Shown: positions 56,001 to 63,696, counted from the stretch's first letter. The stretch is 64,000 nt of DNA from Candidatus Poribacteria bacterium (GCA_022827185.1 JAJDTM010000057.1:233151-297150), one strand, 5' to 3'. Notes: generated by a model from the letters alone, not told the origin. Numbers and translations are program-made.

Positions 56001-56081
56001 GTATTTCCGCACAAGCATGGAGAACGCCGTATCATCGCCTTCGAGGACGCGTTGGATAAGTGCAGCATCGTTGTTCTTCAT
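53061..56081 (-). CDS. ECF sigma factor - TM - WD40 propeller fusion (array gene 3)
   Basis: A 1006-residue fusion, the closest paralogue of array gene 1. The sigma regions differ by few residues from those of gene 1, the transmembrane helix is PWAIGVSALVVVFLMLGVG, and the propeller has about 14 WD40 repeats. A Lys/Arg-rich insertion with two similar phrases (SFTFRQATSLSRTVK, SFTFKQSFRNFKNR) separates the fourth and fifth repeats. Blades five to seven are nearly identical to gene 1, while outer blades have diverged, as expected for a sensor adapting to a different ligand or after partial gene conversion. An ECF promoter lies upstream. Confidence 0.88.
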   Translation of the reverse strand: MKNNDAALIQRVLEGDDTAFSMLVRKYQKPVHALVWRKIGDFHIAEDITQETFLKAYQRLSTLKEPQSFASWLYVIAANHCSTWLRKKRLWTQSLENTSSVALERTTYSGYLIAENERVTMETQREVVKKLLAKLQESDRTVITLYYFGGMSYEEISKFLGVSVGTIKTRVYRARQRLKKEEPMIREALENFQIAPNLTENIMQEISRLKPIAPSGSKPLVPWAIGVSALVVVFLMLGVGTQYLSRFQKPYSFDAMSEMTVELIEAPIVLNLESKPDIRTQLGNVNTPSKSDTSNRQPNEVSALVAEAQSDETVKNHSQWKLPKAAKARLGKGSINTIQFSPDGTQLAVGTNIGVWLYDVKTGEEKSLFPGMCQSVAFSPDGRFLANGGGRSKIHLWEIGTEREVLLTDLYDSAATLKFSSDGKTLISLSSLGDTITRSDVETGEGIMRHLKSGRSNAFGPDELNTGVYAITDDKAAIARMDGKIQIWDITTHEKLSTLRGHTDLSLQSLDKPSRQPNSFTFRQATSLSRTVKTPDNSFTFKQSFRNFKNRVSALAFSHDGTRLASGSTDKTVRLWDTTKPDEWMTLQKHTGWTNVLAFSPDGKMLASGSTDKTVQLWDTTTGEPCATLTGHINGITALAFSPDSTTLASGSADGTIRFWHAETGNPLTDRIIGHTQWMKAATFLQDSSTLASVAFNGEITFWDVKTSHKSTVHTAGHRDGFPTLAFSPDGTKLASVGADGRTIFEIISGHPFSTWRADHLVRLTDVRTGRELSTLEFSGGIEHLTFSPDGKTVAFGSLGEIHLWHTETGDKLMIPLVDWEEADIRNMPHVTALAFSSDGATLVSGTDQGKIQTWNVTTGKALAVFAKPTAQENLGHISALSFSPDGALLAAGSHSQIDLWEVNTGNKLLSVNTKHKRGNMGFQSYSEPLVFSPDGTILINGLEPGVIQLWDVTTGDRIAVLDGHTQKVETLVFSPDGTTLVSTATDGTILLWDWNEVLTGSSKSE

Positions 56082-56126
56082 CAGATACCTCTAAAAAGGG
56101 AATGTTTAGTATTTCACATCAACACA

Positions 56127-56156
56127 TAGTGACGCTATTTGAGATGAAAAAGTCAC
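56127..56156 (-). promoter_or_regulatory. ECF-type promoter of array gene 3
   Basis: Minus strand: TGTGAC, 17-base spacer, CGTC (in GCGTCACTA). The bases between promoter and ATG (CATTCCCTTTTTAGAGGTAT) are almost the same as for the other array genes and contain the AGAGGT ribosome site. Confidence 0.7.
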
Positions 56157-56402
56157 ACAATTCTGCAAACGAAAACGGCAGATTTATGTAAAGGAGGTTT
56201 GAGATGTTATCCTGTTGATAACGAGGGGTAATGCGGACTTATGGTTGCCAGATTTGTTTCTGCTTCAATTATATCACAAATCTAATAAAAAAATACACAT
56301 CCTCCGGAAAGAAGGGCGTGTAAATTTTTAGGTAGCGGTCCGCCGCACAACCATAGGTGTCAATTTTAGAAAAAATTATGCGCTGAATATCCCAGGCCGG
56401 TA

Positions 56403-56424
56403 GGTTCGGTTTCCTAACCGAACC
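56403..56424. repeat. Perfect 9-bp palindrome with TCCT loop
   Basis: GGTTCGGTT and AACCGAACC around TCCT, flanked by CCGG on both sides. A REP-like unit; no second copy was found in the window. Confidence 0.6.
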
Positions 56425-56521
56425 GGATTTTACACAGAAACCTTGAAGACTTCAAAAAACCTCTTGAATCCCATAGGGTTTATTTGCTTGGGTATTTCTT
56501 CAGTATCTCTGTAGAAAAACT

Positions 56522-59500
56522 TTAGTGAGTTGGCTCAGGTGTGATTTCCCACAACAACAATGTGCCATCTTGACTCCCGCTCATTAGCGTATTGCCATCA
56601 GCGCTGAACGCCACGCTTTCGACTCCATCCGTATGCCCTTCGAGGATTCGCACGGTTGTGTCCGTCTGCACATCATACAGATGAATGGTCTTATCCCAAC
56701 TCGCACTTGCTAGCGTCCTGCCATCCGGGCTGAACGCCACGCTTGCGACCCACTTCAAATGCCCTGTGGTTTGGCGGATTGTGCCGGTCTCTACATCCCA
56801 GAGATGAATGATGCCGTCCTTACTCGCACTCGCCAGTGTTTTTCCATCAGGGCTGAAGGACACGCTCCCTATCTCTGCCGTATGTCCTTTGAGCGTATTT
56901 TGGAGTGCGCCGGTCTCCACATCCCACAAATGGATAGTCTTATCCTTACTCCCACTTGCGATTGTTTTTCCATCCGAACTGAACGCCACACTATTGACCC
57001 AGTCCGTATGCCCTTCAAGGATGCCGTGGAGTGTGCCTGTCTGGGCTTCCCACAGACGGACGGTCTTATCCCAACCCCCACTTGCGATTGTTTTTCCATC
57101 CGAACTGAACGAGACACTCGCGACAACATCCGTATGTCCACCGAGGGTATTGCGGAGCTCACCTGTTTCTGTATCCCAGAGATGGATGATGCGACCATAA
57201 CCCGCGCCTACCAGCGTATTACCATCTGGACTAAAGGACACGCTCTTAATTGTATGTGTTTGGTGTACTTTAAGCGTATGGCGGCGCGTGCCAGTCTGTA
57301 CGCTCCATAAACCGACCGTGTCATCATCTGTCGCACTTGCGATTGTATTTCCATCAGGGCTGAAAGATACATTCACGACCGCGCTGGTGTATCCTGTGCG
57401 GGTATTGCGGAGTTCGCCTGTTTCCGCATCCCACAAACGGAGGGTGCCGTCATAACTTCCACTGGCGAGCATTTTTCCATCAGGGCTGAACGCTACGCAA
57501 AAGACGTGGTACGTGTGTCCTATGAGAATTCGGCTAAGTTCACCTGTTTGTGTATTCCAGAGACGGACGGTGCAGTTATCCATCGCACTTGCGAATGTCT
57601 TTCCATCGGGACTGAACGCCATGTCATAGACAACATCCCTTTCTTGTCCTTTGAGTGTTTTCTGGAGTTCCCCAGTCTCTACATCCCACAGACGGATGGG
57701 AGTATCCCAACCGAAATCCGAACCCAAACTTGCGAGTGTCCTTCCATCGGGACTGAACGCCATTTCCGTAGTCTCCGCCGTATGCTCAATGAGGTTGAGC
57801 GTTTTCTGGAGCGTTCCCGTCTCCACATCCCATAGCCGGAGGGTGTTATCCTCACCGCCACTTGCCAAAGTTTTTCCATTGGGACCGAACACCACACTTA
57901 AGATGCCGTTCGTATTCCCTTTGAGCGTATTTTTGAGTTCGCCGGTCTGTGCGTCCCAGAGACGGGCGGTGTTATCCCTACTCCCACTTGCCAGTGAAGT
58001 TCCATCGGAACTGAACACCACGCTTGACACCGAGTCGGTATGCCCTGTAAGCGATTGGCGGAGTATACTTGTCTGTGTATCCCAGAGGCGGATGATGCCA
58101 TCCGTACTCCCACTCGCCAGTGTTCTCCCGTCAGGACTGAACGCCACACTACTGACGTAGTCTGTATGCGTTGTGAGTAGGTCGAGTGCTTGTCCATTAT
58201 GGGGATCATAGAGCCATATCCCAATAGAGCTCGCGACCGCCAGCCGCGTGCCATCCGGGGAATACGTGATTGCGTTTATCTCGCCTTTACCGAGGCGGGA
58301 TTTAGCACCTTCCGGCAGATGCCGTAGCTGCAAATCTTTGCCAGCAGGATCATTGGCGTGCTGATCAGAATCATCAATACTACTTGACGTAGCAGTGCTT
58401 CCGGGCTGCTGTTGAATGTCTGATCTGGATCCAAAGTTCAACACGTGCCCCGCTGGACGCACACCTTTAGCCGCGTAATCTAATACAGGTGTATCAGGGG
58501 CTAAGTCTAAACGAAACAACTCACTAACATCGGTGTTTAAACGACACTGCCTCGTGCGGAAAACGGTCCTAGAAATGAAATCCTCTTCTTTTGGTTCCGA
58601 CGGTGTTTTTGGAGCAAAATACTTCACCATTACCTTAGGAAACCAGACATCCGGCAGGTATTCTTGATACTCAATTACTCGGGTACTAACATAGGTTTCA
58701 CCTGCTTTAAAAGGAGACCGCTCTGGACGATTCGGTTCTGAAGGAATGGTAAATGTACTTTCCGACTTAACCAGTCGGAAACCCTTGTCATGGGAAATCC
58801 AGAGCTTAGGGGTGCCGGTACGTCTATTTAGATGAATCACGGATGTCTTTTCACCGTTCAATATCTCGGTTGCTATCAGTTCACTTTCGTGTTTCTCAAG
58901 CAACTGCCAGAGCGGTTGAGATAGATAAGCGTCGGTTGATGCGTTACTTGGAAAGGTAAGCCAAAACCGCGGATCTTGATCGGCATCTATGAATCCGAAG
59001 TCGGGGCGAACGGCGTATTCGAGATTGTCATCGTAAACCTCCAACATTGTCTCTCCTACGAACAAAATAAAATAAATTTTCTCTTTCCCCATGACCCTGA
59101 AACTATTTTGCAATTTGGCAGGGACAATGCGTACATCGTCGGCAAGTTCAATACCTACCTGCTTGAAGGCTTGTTGAACCTTCTCAAGGACTGTACTTTC
59201 CTTGTTAGGTTTAATTTTAACCTTAAAGAGAAGGTTATCGGGTCGATGTATCTGCCAGAGCCGTTCTCCATTCCAAAAATGGATGTCAGGTACATTTGAG
59301 GCTCTCCGTTCCTTCGGTTGGACCCAGACTTTCTCGCCTTCGAATGCCAATGTATATTCATCTATCTCGGTTCCTCTTTCGATAACGAAATCACCCGTTA
59401 CGGAGGTGACGGCATTATCGTAGTGCTTCATCTTCGTGATAATTGTTTCTAAGTCAAGTGAAGTCGCATTATTAACTTGCTGGTCGGATCCATCGTTCTC

Positions 59501-60370
59501 GCCTTGTGCGTTAACATTTCCGAGTTGCGTCCGGTTATCCGATTCGGCTTCAAGGTTTAGCACAACCGGGGCATCAATCAGCTCAACCTTCATCTCTGAC
59601 GCTGCATTGAAACTGTAGGGTTTTTGAAAGCGCGATAAGGATTGCTGGTTTGCGATGCCGAGTATCAAAAAAACGACTGCTAATGCCGAAACACCGATTG
59701 CCCACGGCACAAAGGGTTTGCCACCAGACGGCGCAGTCGTTTTCAGCCGCGAAATCTCGCGCATAATGTTCTCTGTAAGGTTTGGTGTAATTTGGAAATT
59801 GCCTAAAGCCTCTCTGATCATGGGTTCCTCCTGCTTTAATCGGTTCCGCGCGCGATATAAACGGTTCTTAATCGCAGCCACCGAGACCCCTAAAAACTCG
59901 CTAATCTCTTCATAACTCATTTCCCCGAGGTAGTAGAGCGTAATCACTGTGCGTTCACTCTCTTGTAACTTCGCAAGTAATTTCTTGACGACTTCGCGCT
60001 GTGATTCCGCTGTTATTCGCTCGTTTTCCGCAATAACGTATCCAGAATACGTCGCTTTTTCTACTTGTCCGCTGCTCGTGTTTTCCAACGACTCTGTCCA
60101 TAGGCGTTTCTTACGGAGCCATGTACTGCAATGGTTCGCTGCTATCACATAGAGCCAACTCGCGAAACGCTGCGGTTTCTTCAGTGTTGAGAGTCTCTGA
60201 TACGCCTTCAGAAATGTATCCTGTGTGATGTCCTCGGCGATGTGGAAATCTCCGATCTTCCGCCACGCCAGCGCGTGCACTGACCTTTGGTACTTTTCGA
60301 CGAGTGCGGAGAAGGCAGTATCATCGCCTTCAAGGACGCGTTGGATGAGAGCAACATCGTTATTTTTCAT
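56522..60370 (-). CDS. ECF sigma factor - TM - RseB/LolA-like - WD40 fusion (array gene 4)
   Basis: A 1282-residue fusion. Sigma regions 2 and 4 plus a transmembrane helix (about 219-240) as in the other array genes. Then comes a beta-rich domain of about 240 residues (305-545; LETIITKMKHYDNAVTSVTG, WVQPKERRASNVPDIHFWNG) that resembles the LolA/LppX/RseB outer-membrane-lipoprotein-sensor fold. The C-terminal 600 residues are 14 regular WD40 repeats (FSPDGRTLASGSTDGIIRLWD and variants), two seven-bladed propellers. RseB is the natural sensor of the sigma-E/RseA pathway, so a similar domain on a tethered sigma factor is suggestive; the resemblance is by eye and needs a profile search. Confidence 0.85.
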   Translation of the reverse strand: MKNNDVALIQRVLEGDDTAFSALVEKYQRSVHALAWRKIGDFHIAEDITQDTFLKAYQRLSTLKKPQRFASWLYVIAANHCSTWLRKKRLWTESLENTSSGQVEKATYSGYVIAENERITAESQREVVKKLLAKLQESERTVITLYYLGEMSYEEISEFLGVSVAAIKNRLYRARNRLKQEEPMIREALGNFQITPNLTENIMREISRLKTTAPSGGKPFVPWAIGVSALAVVFLILGIANQQSLSRFQKPYSFNAASEMKVELIDAPVVLNLEAESDNRTQLGNVNAQGENDGSDQQVNNATSLDLETIITKMKHYDNAVTSVTGDFVIERGTEIDEYTLAFEGEKVWVQPKERRASNVPDIHFWNGERLWQIHRPDNLLFKVKIKPNKESTVLEKVQQAFKQVGIELADDVRIVPAKLQNSFRVMGKEKIYFILFVGETMLEVYDDNLEYAVRPDFGFIDADQDPRFWLTFPSNASTDAYLSQPLWQLLEKHESELIATEILNGEKTSVIHLNRRTGTPKLWISHDKGFRLVKSESTFTIPSEPNRPERSPFKAGETYVSTRVIEYQEYLPDVWFPKVMVKYFAPKTPSEPKEEDFISRTVFRTRQCRLNTDVSELFRLDLAPDTPVLDYAAKGVRPAGHVLNFGSRSDIQQQPGSTATSSSIDDSDQHANDPAGKDLQLRHLPEGAKSRLGKGEINAITYSPDGTRLAVASSIGIWLYDPHNGQALDLLTTHTDYVSSVAFSPDGRTLASGSTDGIIRLWDTQTSILRQSLTGHTDSVSSVVFSSDGTSLASGSRDNTARLWDAQTGELKNTLKGNTNGILSVVFGPNGKTLASGGEDNTLRLWDVETGTLQKTLNLIEHTAETTEMAFSPDGRTLASLGSDFGWDTPIRLWDVETGELQKTLKGQERDVVYDMAFSPDGKTFASAMDNCTVRLWNTQTGELSRILIGHTYHVFCVAFSPDGKMLASGSYDGTLRLWDAETGELRNTRTGYTSAVVNVSFSPDGNTIASATDDDTVGLWSVQTGTRRHTLKVHQTHTIKSVSFSPDGNTLVGAGYGRIIHLWDTETGELRNTLGGHTDVVASVSFSSDGKTIASGGWDKTVRLWEAQTGTLHGILEGHTDWVNSVAFSSDGKTIASGSKDKTIHLWDVETGALQNTLKGHTAEIGSVSFSPDGKTLASASKDGIIHLWDVETGTIRQTTGHLKWVASVAFSPDGRTLASASWDKTIHLYDVQTDTTVRILEGHTDGVESVAFSADGNTLMSGSQDGTLLLWEITPEPTH

Positions 60371-60415
60371 CGGATACCTCTAAAAAGGGAATGTTCAGTA
60401 TTTTACATCAACACA

Positions 60416-60445
60416 TAGTGACGCTATTTGAGCGGAAAAAGTCTC
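60416..60445 (-). promoter_or_regulatory. ECF-type promoter of array gene 4
   Basis: Minus strand: TGAGAC, 17-base spacer, CGTC (in GCGTCACTA), 46 bases before the ATG. Same layout as the copies at 49507, 52685 and 56127. Confidence 0.7.
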
Positions 60446-60514
60446 ATGATTTTGCAAAAATAAGCGTGAGTTCATGATAGGAGGGTTAAGATTCTATTTT
60501 TCGGTAACGAGAGG

Positions 60515-60606
60515 TTAGGTGCTGAGCGACACAGGAATGACCTGTCCGGGTTCAAGAGTTTTTAGAATTTGATTGACGCGACGCATATCGGAAGGAGGAC
60601 GCGCAT
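60515..60606 (-). pseudogene. DUF5615 toxin remnant
   Basis: An ATG follows the stop of the antitoxin gene directly and gives MRVLLP, the usual start of a DUF5615 toxin. The frame then closes. In the next frame RRVNQILKTLEPGQVIPVSL resembles the C-terminal helix and strand of the same family. A large internal deletion with frameshift would explain both ends. The 3' end merges with the conserved block upstream of array gene 4. Confidence 0.5.
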
Positions 60607-60852
60607 CTATTTTTTAACCTCACCGGCCTGAGCCAGGCGCGGATTTCCCATGGCAACCGATGCAAACGCGATTTCTAAAAAAGCGACCGCCTGTTGCCGA
60701 GAAACAGAAGGAAAACCTTCGAGAAAATAGTCAAGGCTCTCGCCAGCTTTGAGATGATCAATGAGGCTTTTGATGGGCACACGAGTGCCTGTAAATACGG
60801 GCACTCCGTCGTGAATATCTGGGTCTTGGGTTATGATTTGCTCTGTGGTCAT
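60607..60852 (-). CDS. DUF433 antitoxin
   Basis: An 81-residue DUF433 protein (IITQDPDIHDGVPVFTGTRVPI, YFLEGFPSVSRQQAVAFLEIA). The ATG at 60852 is chosen because AAGGA precedes it and because the family begins there; an upstream start adds 29 unrelated residues. Its presumed toxin partner immediately downstream is a remnant, so this antitoxin appears orphaned. Confidence 0.86.
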   Translation of the reverse strand: MTTEQIITQDPDIHDGVPVFTGTRVPIKSLIDHLKAGESLDYFLEGFPSVSRQQAVAFLEIAFASVAMGNPRLAQAGEVKK

Positions 60853-60946
60853 CTTTGATTTATTCCTTGTCGAAGTCTCGGTTCCCGGAACGCTGATGTG
60901 GATTTCCACTATTTTACCATAAATTCCGCGGACAGTCAATTCTTTA

Positions 60947-62335
60947 TCAATTTTCCGGTGTGGCTAATACGTAAGCGAAGCGTTCCGCAACCGCCAGACT
61001 TATCGGGCGATTTGCCTGAAGCGGTGTAACAGATAAAAACTGTGCGTCATCGCCTTCCAAAAAGTTTTCTACTGCAATAAGGCTTCTGATAGAAAAGAAC
61101 CCGTTCGCGCTGACGACGTAAAGCAGACCATCCAAGATTTGAAAGTCCGTGACGGGACCCACCGGAAGTTCTAATTGTTTGTCATTGAGGATTATCGTTT
61201 CTGGTGGGTATTGCGTGATTTGCTGCATCTCTCCTGCACTAACAGCATACGCAATTTTCGGTTTTCCCCGAGTGAGTGTCATTCCTGCTTTCGTCTTGAG
61301 CGGATCGTTTCCTTCTTTCGCCTTGAGATGGTGAAGGCCTTCTGCACCCACGTAGTAGAGTTCTGTAGCTACGATTCCACCACCGGCAGGAAAATCCTTA
61401 CCGAATATGTACTTGAAACGTGCTTCGTTTTTTTCCTGTTCATCATAACCTTTTGTATATGCTGAGTAAATCAACAGATCACACTGGGCAGATCTCATAG
61501 GGTTTTGTATCTGCTCCATGACCAAGCAATGCGGCGATGCACGGACTTTCTGGTTTTTGCTGCTGCGGAGCTGTAAAAACCCGCTTTGAGACCGGAGCGG
61601 CTCAGAGATACCACTCGGTGAACGTTCTAACTTTGATGCCTCAATTTGCTGAACATTGGGACGGTCAGCTTTCGGACTGAACAACCACCAGCGAGGTGAC
61701 AATTCAACAGCCCTAACGAGTTGCGCGTATCCGCGAGGCACGTAAAAAGTGTACAGATAGTCATTTACTCCGATAACATACAGGTGATCCTCAAGAACAT
61801 CAAGGTCTTTGATGCCGTGTTGCTGCGGTAAATGCATGGTAGATTCAAGCACAGGGCGCAAGGGTTGTGAAATATCTACGAGATGAAACTTTTTTTCGCC
61901 CGCGACAACGAGATGCTCTCCAGAGGCGAGGACTTTACCGATTTTATCAGGAAACTCAAGAGCCGTCAGATAAGCAGGACGTTGCGGGAGCGAAACATCA
62001 ATGACGTGTAGGTGCTTTTCCGTCGTGAGATATGCGTGTTCGCCTGAGAGGATAACAGTGTTGTTTGTACCGACGCGGTAGGGTAGTTGAATAGAAGCCG
62101 CAAGGGTCGGATGCTCTAAATCTTCGAGCTCTATCACGGTGAAAATGCTCGTCCCTTCCGGCTTTGCAGAGGCACCCATCTTTTGATGTTGCTCGGATCC
62201 GTTTTTTTCAGGCTGCTCCAGAATGTCTTTCTGATTCTGCTCAAAATGCCTCGAACTGCACCCTATGTTAACAACAGAAAGTAGTAGCATCACCGCCATA
62301 AACGAGAAGATTAATTTGGCAAAAACTTTTAGCAT
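60947..62335 (-). CDS. Lipoprotein with LVIVD-type beta-propeller
   Basis: A 462-residue predicted lipoprotein (lipobox VNIGC, C26). From about residue 70 it has repeats such as HAYLTTEKHLHVIDVSLPQRP and HLVVAGEKKFHLVDISQPLRP, typical of LVIVD propellers found in surface proteins. A low-complexity charged insert lies near 225-265. The C-terminal phrase TPLQANRPISLAV recurs in a remnant at 63462. Function unknown. Confidence 0.78.
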   Translation of the reverse strand: MLKVFAKLIFSFMAVMLLLSVVNIGCSSRHFEQNQKDILEQPEKNGSEQHQKMGASAKPEGTSIFTVIELEDLEHPTLAASIQLPYRVGTNNTVILSGEHAYLTTEKHLHVIDVSLPQRPAYLTALEFPDKIGKVLASGEHLVVAGEKKFHLVDISQPLRPVLESTMHLPQQHGIKDLDVLEDHLYVIGVNDYLYTFYVPRGYAQLVRAVELSPRWWLFSPKADRPNVQQIEASKLERSPSGISEPLRSQSGFLQLRSSKNQKVRASPHCLVMEQIQNPMRSAQCDLLIYSAYTKGYDEQEKNEARFKYIFGKDFPAGGGIVATELYYVGAEGLHHLKAKEGNDPLKTKAGMTLTRGKPKIAYAVSAGEMQQITQYPPETIILNDKQLELPVGPVTDFQILDGLLYVVSANGFFSIRSLIAVENFLEGDDAQFLSVTPLQANRPISLAVAERFAYVLATPEN

Positions 62336-62607
62336 TGCTGTTTCCTATTTTTCATCTTCCCCGGCACAAGCGGTTGCGCCGTCGCATTGAGACGACGATC
62401 TCTCAACTCACAGAGCAGTTCCACGTCTCTTGAGTTCGGGCGCGGACGCATTGGGGATTACGGACGCGTATGAGCAACAAGTTCGGTGCGTGTCTCCTCG
62501 GTGCGTTCCTGAATCAATGTTTAGGATGCCCCCTGATGAAACTCAAAAATCTTGTTCTCACATAAGCAAAACTCTATGAAAACAAAAATAACTGGCGCAA
62601 GTCGTGT
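62336..62607. other. Intergenic stretch without recognised features
   Basis: Bases between two minus-strand genes. I see no gene or repeat; GC-rich and AT-rich patches alternate. Confidence 0.35.
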
Positions 62608-63258
62608 TTATTGGTATTTGCGCCGGTTTTGTTCCAGTGCTTTTCGCGCTCGCGCGTCTCGATACATCTTATCATGCGCCTCACTCGGAAATAAAACTGA
62701 CATGACTCTGCTGAATTCAAGATGCTCTTCAAGGGTCCTCTGAATACGAACCTGAGTTTCTCGATTTTTTATGGCTTCAAAAAGAGGTGCGTTAAGTTTG
62801 AAGTATATATCTATTTCTGGGATATCACCGTGTTCTGCGATGAGCTTTTGACGGTTGCGTTCTATTATCTCTTCTACGGATAAGTCCATAAAAGAAGATG
62901 GACTTTCGGCTTCTTGTTTCACACCTGTGTCTTTTTGTATCCGCTCAAGAAGAAGCGATGGTGAATAGGCATCGGACGGAGAATCGCTGTGATGCGGCTG
63001 TTTGCGTGCCATGTCGTTGGGAACCTCTGCAGATGGAGCAGTAGGTGCTGGTAGGACTTTCGCTTCCGCAGGGAGTTCATTGTGCTCGTTTTCAGAGGTG
63101 ATGCCTTGGATTCTGGTATCATGGGGTTGTGCAATATTCGTTTGCGATGGCACCTTAGGCAGACTTTCTGCAAAACGGCTGTTATCCCACCGGAGATACA
63201 ACGCCCAGATAGTCCCTAAAACCATAACAATGGTGGCAGTAAAAGTGACTTTTTTCAT
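62608..63258 (-). CDS. Secreted or membrane-anchored protein of unknown function
   Basis: A 216-residue protein. An N-terminal hydrophobic anchor (about 5-23, TATIVMVLGTIWALYL) is followed by a Pro/Ala/Ser-rich linker and a helical C-terminal half (SVEEIIERNRQKLIAEHG to RKALEQNRRKYQ). No family is recognised. The start at 63258 is preferred because GAGAGG precedes it; a longer reading runs through a REP-like repeat. It follows, on the same strand, the remnant at 63462. Confidence 0.62.
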   Translation of the reverse strand: MKKVTFTATIVMVLGTIWALYLRWDNSRFAESLPKVPSQTNIAQPHDTRIQGITSENEHNELPAEAKVLPAPTAPSAEVPNDMARKQPHHSDSPSDAYSPSLLLERIQKDTGVKQEAESPSSFMDLSVEEIIERNRQKLIAEHGDIPEIDIYFKLNAPLFEAIKNRETQVRIQRTLEEHLEFSRVMSVLFPSEAHDKMYRDARARKALEQNRRKYQ

Positions 63259-63299
63259 TGCTGAAGACCTCTCGCGGTAGGACCCTACATTACACCTTC

Positions 63300-63360
63300 G
63301 TAGGGGCTGGGTAACCCAGCCCCTACCGCGTGTGCAAATAATTATGGGATTTACGATAAT
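63300..63360. repeat. REP-like palindrome, copy 2
   Basis: Arms GTAGGGGCTGGG/CCCAGCCCCTAC around TAA, then CGCGTGTGCAAATAATTAT. Matches the unit at 23474 in both the palindrome and the tail. Confidence 0.8.
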
Positions 63361-63461
63361 TCTAAACTTTACTATAAAATCCACAATATTCAAGTAACTG
63401 TAGATTCTACTATGAGTTGATAAATAAATCAAAGATTTTTCTATAAAGAGAACCCCTGAGT

Positions 63462-63563
63462 CTAATGAACCGGATGAGATAACACATAAGCATAATGTTC
63501 ACCTTCACCGACCGCCAGACTTATCGGGCGACTTGCCTGAAGCGGTGTGGTGGATAAAGATTG
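63462..63563 (-). pseudogene. Remnant of a propeller lipoprotein (C-terminus only)
   Basis: Reads SLSTTPLQASRPISLAVGEG and AYVLSHPVH then a stop, matching the C-terminus of the lipoprotein at 60947 (FLSVTPLQANRPISLAVAE, AYVLATPEN). Nothing upstream continues the homology. A truncated paralogue, probably cut off by the mobile-element sequences that follow. Confidence 0.68.
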
Positions 63564-63614
63564 ACGTTTCTCTCCTTTACCCCATTTACTCCATCTCTCC
63601 TTCATCAAAATTTA

Positions 63615-63656
63615 CGGATTGGAAACCCCCTACTTTAGTCAGGGGAGGAAAATCCG
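63615..63656. repeat. IS200/IS605-type terminal hairpin
   Basis: CGGATT/AATCCG outer arms and CCCCT/AGGGG inner arms (GGAAACCCCCTACTTTAGTC, then AGGGGAGGAA), the general form of subterminal hairpins of IS200/IS605 elements. In the plus orientation it looks like the right end of such an element, but it lies left of the tnpB start, so it may be from an older insertion. Confidence 0.5.
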
Positions 63657-63696
63657 CCCTTGTGGATTAGACCATAGCGTTTTTTTGAAAAAACAC

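Larger units (their letters stand above)
56082..56521. other. Intergenic region of the sigma array
   Basis: 440 bases holding the ECF promoter of gene 3, an upstream block that is similar to the regions before genes 1 and 4 (TTTATGTAAAGGAGGTTTGAG, one of its best-conserved parts, lies near 56191), and a perfect palindrome at 56403-56424. No gene is apparent. Confidence 0.5.
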
